64,000 nt of DNA from Climacium dendroides. Its lineage: Eukaryota > Streptophyta > Bryopsida > Hypnales > Climaciaceae. Where the stretch lies: assembly GCA_950106755.1 (NCBI GenBank), contig OX467090.1, forward strand, positions 9,671,489 through 9,735,488, given 5' to 3'. The notes below the pieces were generated by a model. The model worked only from the letters and a program-made list of their open reading frames with translations. It ran no database searches and had not been told where the DNA came from. This document shows, one piece after another, positions 61,041 through 64,000 of this stretch. Every line of letters starts with the position of its first letter. Position 1 is the stretch's first letter. A program made the translations under genes and the position numbers.

Positions 61041-63306
61041 GCTCTAAAAATGTCCAAAATGGTTGTGTTTCTTTGGATTCGCAATCCACATCCTATGATT
61101 TTCTTTTTAAATATTGGAAATTGAATTAAATAAAGGACTTCAAAGTTTATTTTAAAGTAGAGATTCCATCACTACTTGCAAACTAATACTTTTCATAACT
61201 TTCATCTCATTCATGAAAATGGAATGATTCAAAGCTTTCCATATATATATATAAATATAGATAATCCAAAGAAGTACTACTATTTTATACATTTTTCACA
61301 CAAATGTGACCTTGTAAGGTGTAAGTTGCCTGGTTTTTTGTAGGGCCAAAAAAAGGATTTTTGTCACTTTGAATGATGGTATCTTACAATCTACATCGTA
61401 AAAATTTATAAAACTTTTTCCACATGTACATCTTTTCAAACTAGCATATTACAAGTTCCTATATTTTTATATATTAAAAAAAAATTCTAAAATTTCGTAC
61501 TTGTACCACAAATGACAATTTTTGAGTGTTTTTGGTGCAAACATAGTCAAAAAACTTTAAAGTTTAAATCAATGATTCACACAATACCAAAAAGAATGAT
61601 ATCCATGGCCACCAATTTGACCTTTAAAGATTAATCAAGTACATGTGGAGGTACACCCAACCCTCTCTAATGCCATATGAAAAACTAAATTAACTAGATA
61701 ATGTGTCAAAGGAGCTATTTATTGAATTTGGATAGACAGGGAGATGGTTTTGCATTGACAAAAATTCTACATGTATAGTGAATGCAAAGTTCAAATTTGC
61801 CCCTTGGAATACAATAACTACACCTAAAATGGACCAATCCTCAAAAATTGACTTTTGTTTTTGAAGGGAAACTAAATAGGAAGGATAGCGAAAATGGTAC
61901 ACATGACAAGGACAAGTGGTAAATTTTGAGAAGTGTACAATTCTATTTATAGTATTGTGGAAGTGGCAACCTTAGAAGAGGAAAATTTTGGACATGCTTT
62001 CTACTATTTTAACTTCTTCTCTAGTGGCATTCCTTCATGTGCATCAAATGCATTTTGGCATCACCTACGTAACACTTTTAGCACCCTATACTTTGCATCT
62101 TTGAAAATTTGTAACTAATTTACAATGCATTCAAAAATTATGGAACCACTTGCATTTTGATTCATAGTCCTTCATCAATGTGCAAAAATTGTTGTTCATT
62201 TCCTAAAGCATATTAGTTATGCCATAGAGCTCATTTGTGCAAGTTCAGGTGTGGTTACCTTACATAGTAGTGCTACAATGGACTACAATTTCAACAAATA
62301 TACTAAGGTAACTTATTTGTCAAAGATGCACACACAAAGGTAAACCAACCCATGACCATTCACTGCCCAATTCCATTTCCCTAGTTTTGGCCCCCATTCC
62401 GCTCACTGCAACACCCAAATCCATTCATTTTTCTAACAATTTTTAGTGCATTAATATCAAAAGGGATAACGTGTCAATCTTTCATTGGTGGAAACTAAAG
62501 TGCCAATAGATACATGTTAAGGCAATAATGGGTTGTTTAGGGGACATTTTTGACCCCACTCTATAAGTGGTTTTGTAATTTTAGGATAAACCACTTAAAA
62601 AATTCACAGAAATTACAATTTTAATCAAAAAATTATTACTCCACTTGGGTTTGATCCGTGAAACAAACGCACACCTCTGGAAAATTTGTGCCCCTCTTGA
62701 AATTTGATCCAAAAATACTCAGATTCTAAATCAAGGTGGTAATAGGCTTGTTCACATCAACAATTTTCTATCACCAACATTCAGGCGTTTACCTTGTAGC
62801 TTTAATTTAACCCCTAATTGTCTGGAGTCTTTTCTGAAATTGATGATTTGGGAAAAAAAACATTATAAAGTACAATTTGGAAGAATATTTTGGAAGTGAT
62901 ATACAAAGAGAAGTTGTAGATTTTGAATTTTACGTTCCATCCATACAATTAGATTCACCAATGCTATCACGAATCATTTTCTATAAATTTGGAAAGGAAA
63001 ATTTCAAAATTCCTTCTAAATTCAATTACAAACAAAATATTATCATTTTTTGAGTAAAACTTATTGGAATGAATTTGAAATGAAGTTCTCTTCATGATGA
63101 TGATTTTTTGAAATTTTTGTGTTCTTGACACACTTCCACATTTGTAATTTTAATAAATAAAAAAATGTACTCTAATAATACCAAATCCAATCATTAGAAC
63201 TTGATCAGGTATCACCCAAAATTAGGATGACTTTCATCCAAGCAGGAACAAGATAGAAACAAGAATCTGAATCTGTTCATCGTCCAGAAAATGGACGTCA
63301 AAGCGC
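61041..63306. other. AT-rich intergenic region
   Basis: No gene recognised. The part at 61140-61330 resembles 15480-15680 (CATAACTTTCATCTCATTC/ATATCTCTAATCC and CAAAGCTTTCC-like runs), so a dispersed repeat continues here. Confidence 0.5.
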
Positions 63307-63568
63307 TTCTGGGTTACTCATCGGGAAAGTATCCCCCCATTGCAACAACAATAGTATTGTTTCAATGCTTGAACAGTAGAGTACTAAAAACATATTGTTT
63401 TCAGTACTGCAACAATACAATTTCAATGGAGGGTGTACTCTATCCATTGAAAATATACTCTATTGCAATATTGCAACAGTATGTTTTTAGTACTCTACTG
63501 TTCAAGCATTCATTGAAACAATACTCCTGTTGCAATGGGGGGATACTTTCCTGATGAGTAATCTCCAG
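63307..63568. mobile_element. Fold-back element with ~95-bp arms
   Basis: The left arm (GTTACTCATCGGGAAAGTAT, CCCCCCATTGCAACA, AACAGTAGAGTACTAAAAAC) is repeated in reverse complement at 63475-63568 with few changes. The ~70-bp middle is itself partly self-complementary. An 87-codon frame through it is a by-product. Could be a fold-back transposon or a source of hairpin RNA. Confidence 0.8.
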
Positions 63569-63886
63569 AATTGAATGAAAATATTTTTATTTCTAAATCT
63601 GCAGTGTCTGTTTTTGACCCAGTCATGGCCTCTTGGGAAGAGTTTGACGTAGCCTGTGATCACTGACGGCAGTGAAGTGCAGCCCATCCTGTGGAATCCT
63701 GAAATCTGGCCAAGCATTTCCGCAGCATGGATCCCGAGCATTGAAAACGGTCCTCATCCTCACAAACACTCCTTTGCAGCGATCTTTAACTCATTAAGGA
63801 CCAGGTCGATGACAAAAAATGAAAAAGTGGCTGTAACTGACATGTTTTCATTAATAGACAAAGTGGCTACTAATAAAAACATGTTA

Positions 63887-64000
63887 AGGTAAGACAGCCC
63901 ATTGCGGTCAAATGATCCATTGTGGTCGCCTAAGAAATGACCCATTGTGATTTTTTTCCAGGATGTGGGATGTGGGCAACAATGCATGTCTTACATGACA
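63887..64000. mobile_element. TA-flanked TIR element, copy C, cut by the window edge
   Basis: TA followed by AGGTAAGACAGCCCATTG matches the left terminus of copy B. The interior phrase ATGTCTTACATGA matches copy A near 15940. The right end lies beyond the window. Confidence 0.65.

Noticed and set aside
63291..63554. 87-codon frame
   Set aside because: It runs through both arms of the fold-back element and is a consequence of the inverted repeat.

Overview
The window is nuclear DNA of a land plant, most likely a moss. Genes carry short GT-AG introns and sit in AT-rich spacers. The clearest lineage marker is a protein kinase-NB-ARC-LRR immune receptor, an architecture known from mosses, whose LRR repeats have the GNLSSLTTL style seen in moss LRR proteins. 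Exon-intron models for four conserved genes were built by hand from splice sites and reading phase; the species was not identified.

Layout. 2.3-3.7 kb (+): OCA/SIW14-type atypical dual-specificity phosphatase. 4.8-6.3 kb (-): complete four-exon ribosomal protein L15 gene with a telo-box upstream. 10.8-12.7 kb (+): Gag1-like clamp (DUF4050) protein. 16.3-52.2 kb: accessory block bounded by two ~2.8 kb inverted duplicated segments. It holds a kinase-NB-ARC-LRR gene with a degenerate ZZ-finger tail (19.8-26.8 kb), an LRR pseudogene relic (28.3-29.4 kb), a CACTA (En/Spm) transposase gene with its right terminus (35.3-39.9 kb), and a decayed, unrecognised multi-segment locus (40.0-47.3 kb). 53.9-57.7 kb (-): complete eight-exon MOSC-domain gene. 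58.5-59.6 kb: possible unrecognised minus-strand gene containing a 106-bp-arm palindrome. 59.6-64 kb: AT-rich DNA with several non-autonomous elements.

The most unusual region is 40.0-47.3 kb. Open segments in conserved register are broken by many stops and at least one frame change. They show a weak DNA-methylase-like motif and a clear FCP1/NIF-type phosphatase-like domain. About a dozen copies of a near-perfect palindrome, ATCCTCGASTCGAGGAT, are scattered through it. Copies lie in an intron and in coding sequence in two different reading frames, so the conserved unit is the DNA motif and not a peptide. I saw none outside this locus.

Small elements with readable boundaries: two copies of a ~125-bp hAT-type MITE with perfect 8-bp target duplications; a ~450-bp TIR family flanked by TA; fold-back elements; and a direct duplication of 3'-flanking DNA 46 kb apart that brackets the accessory block. 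The housekeeping genes flank an expanding and decaying resistance-gene and transposon island.
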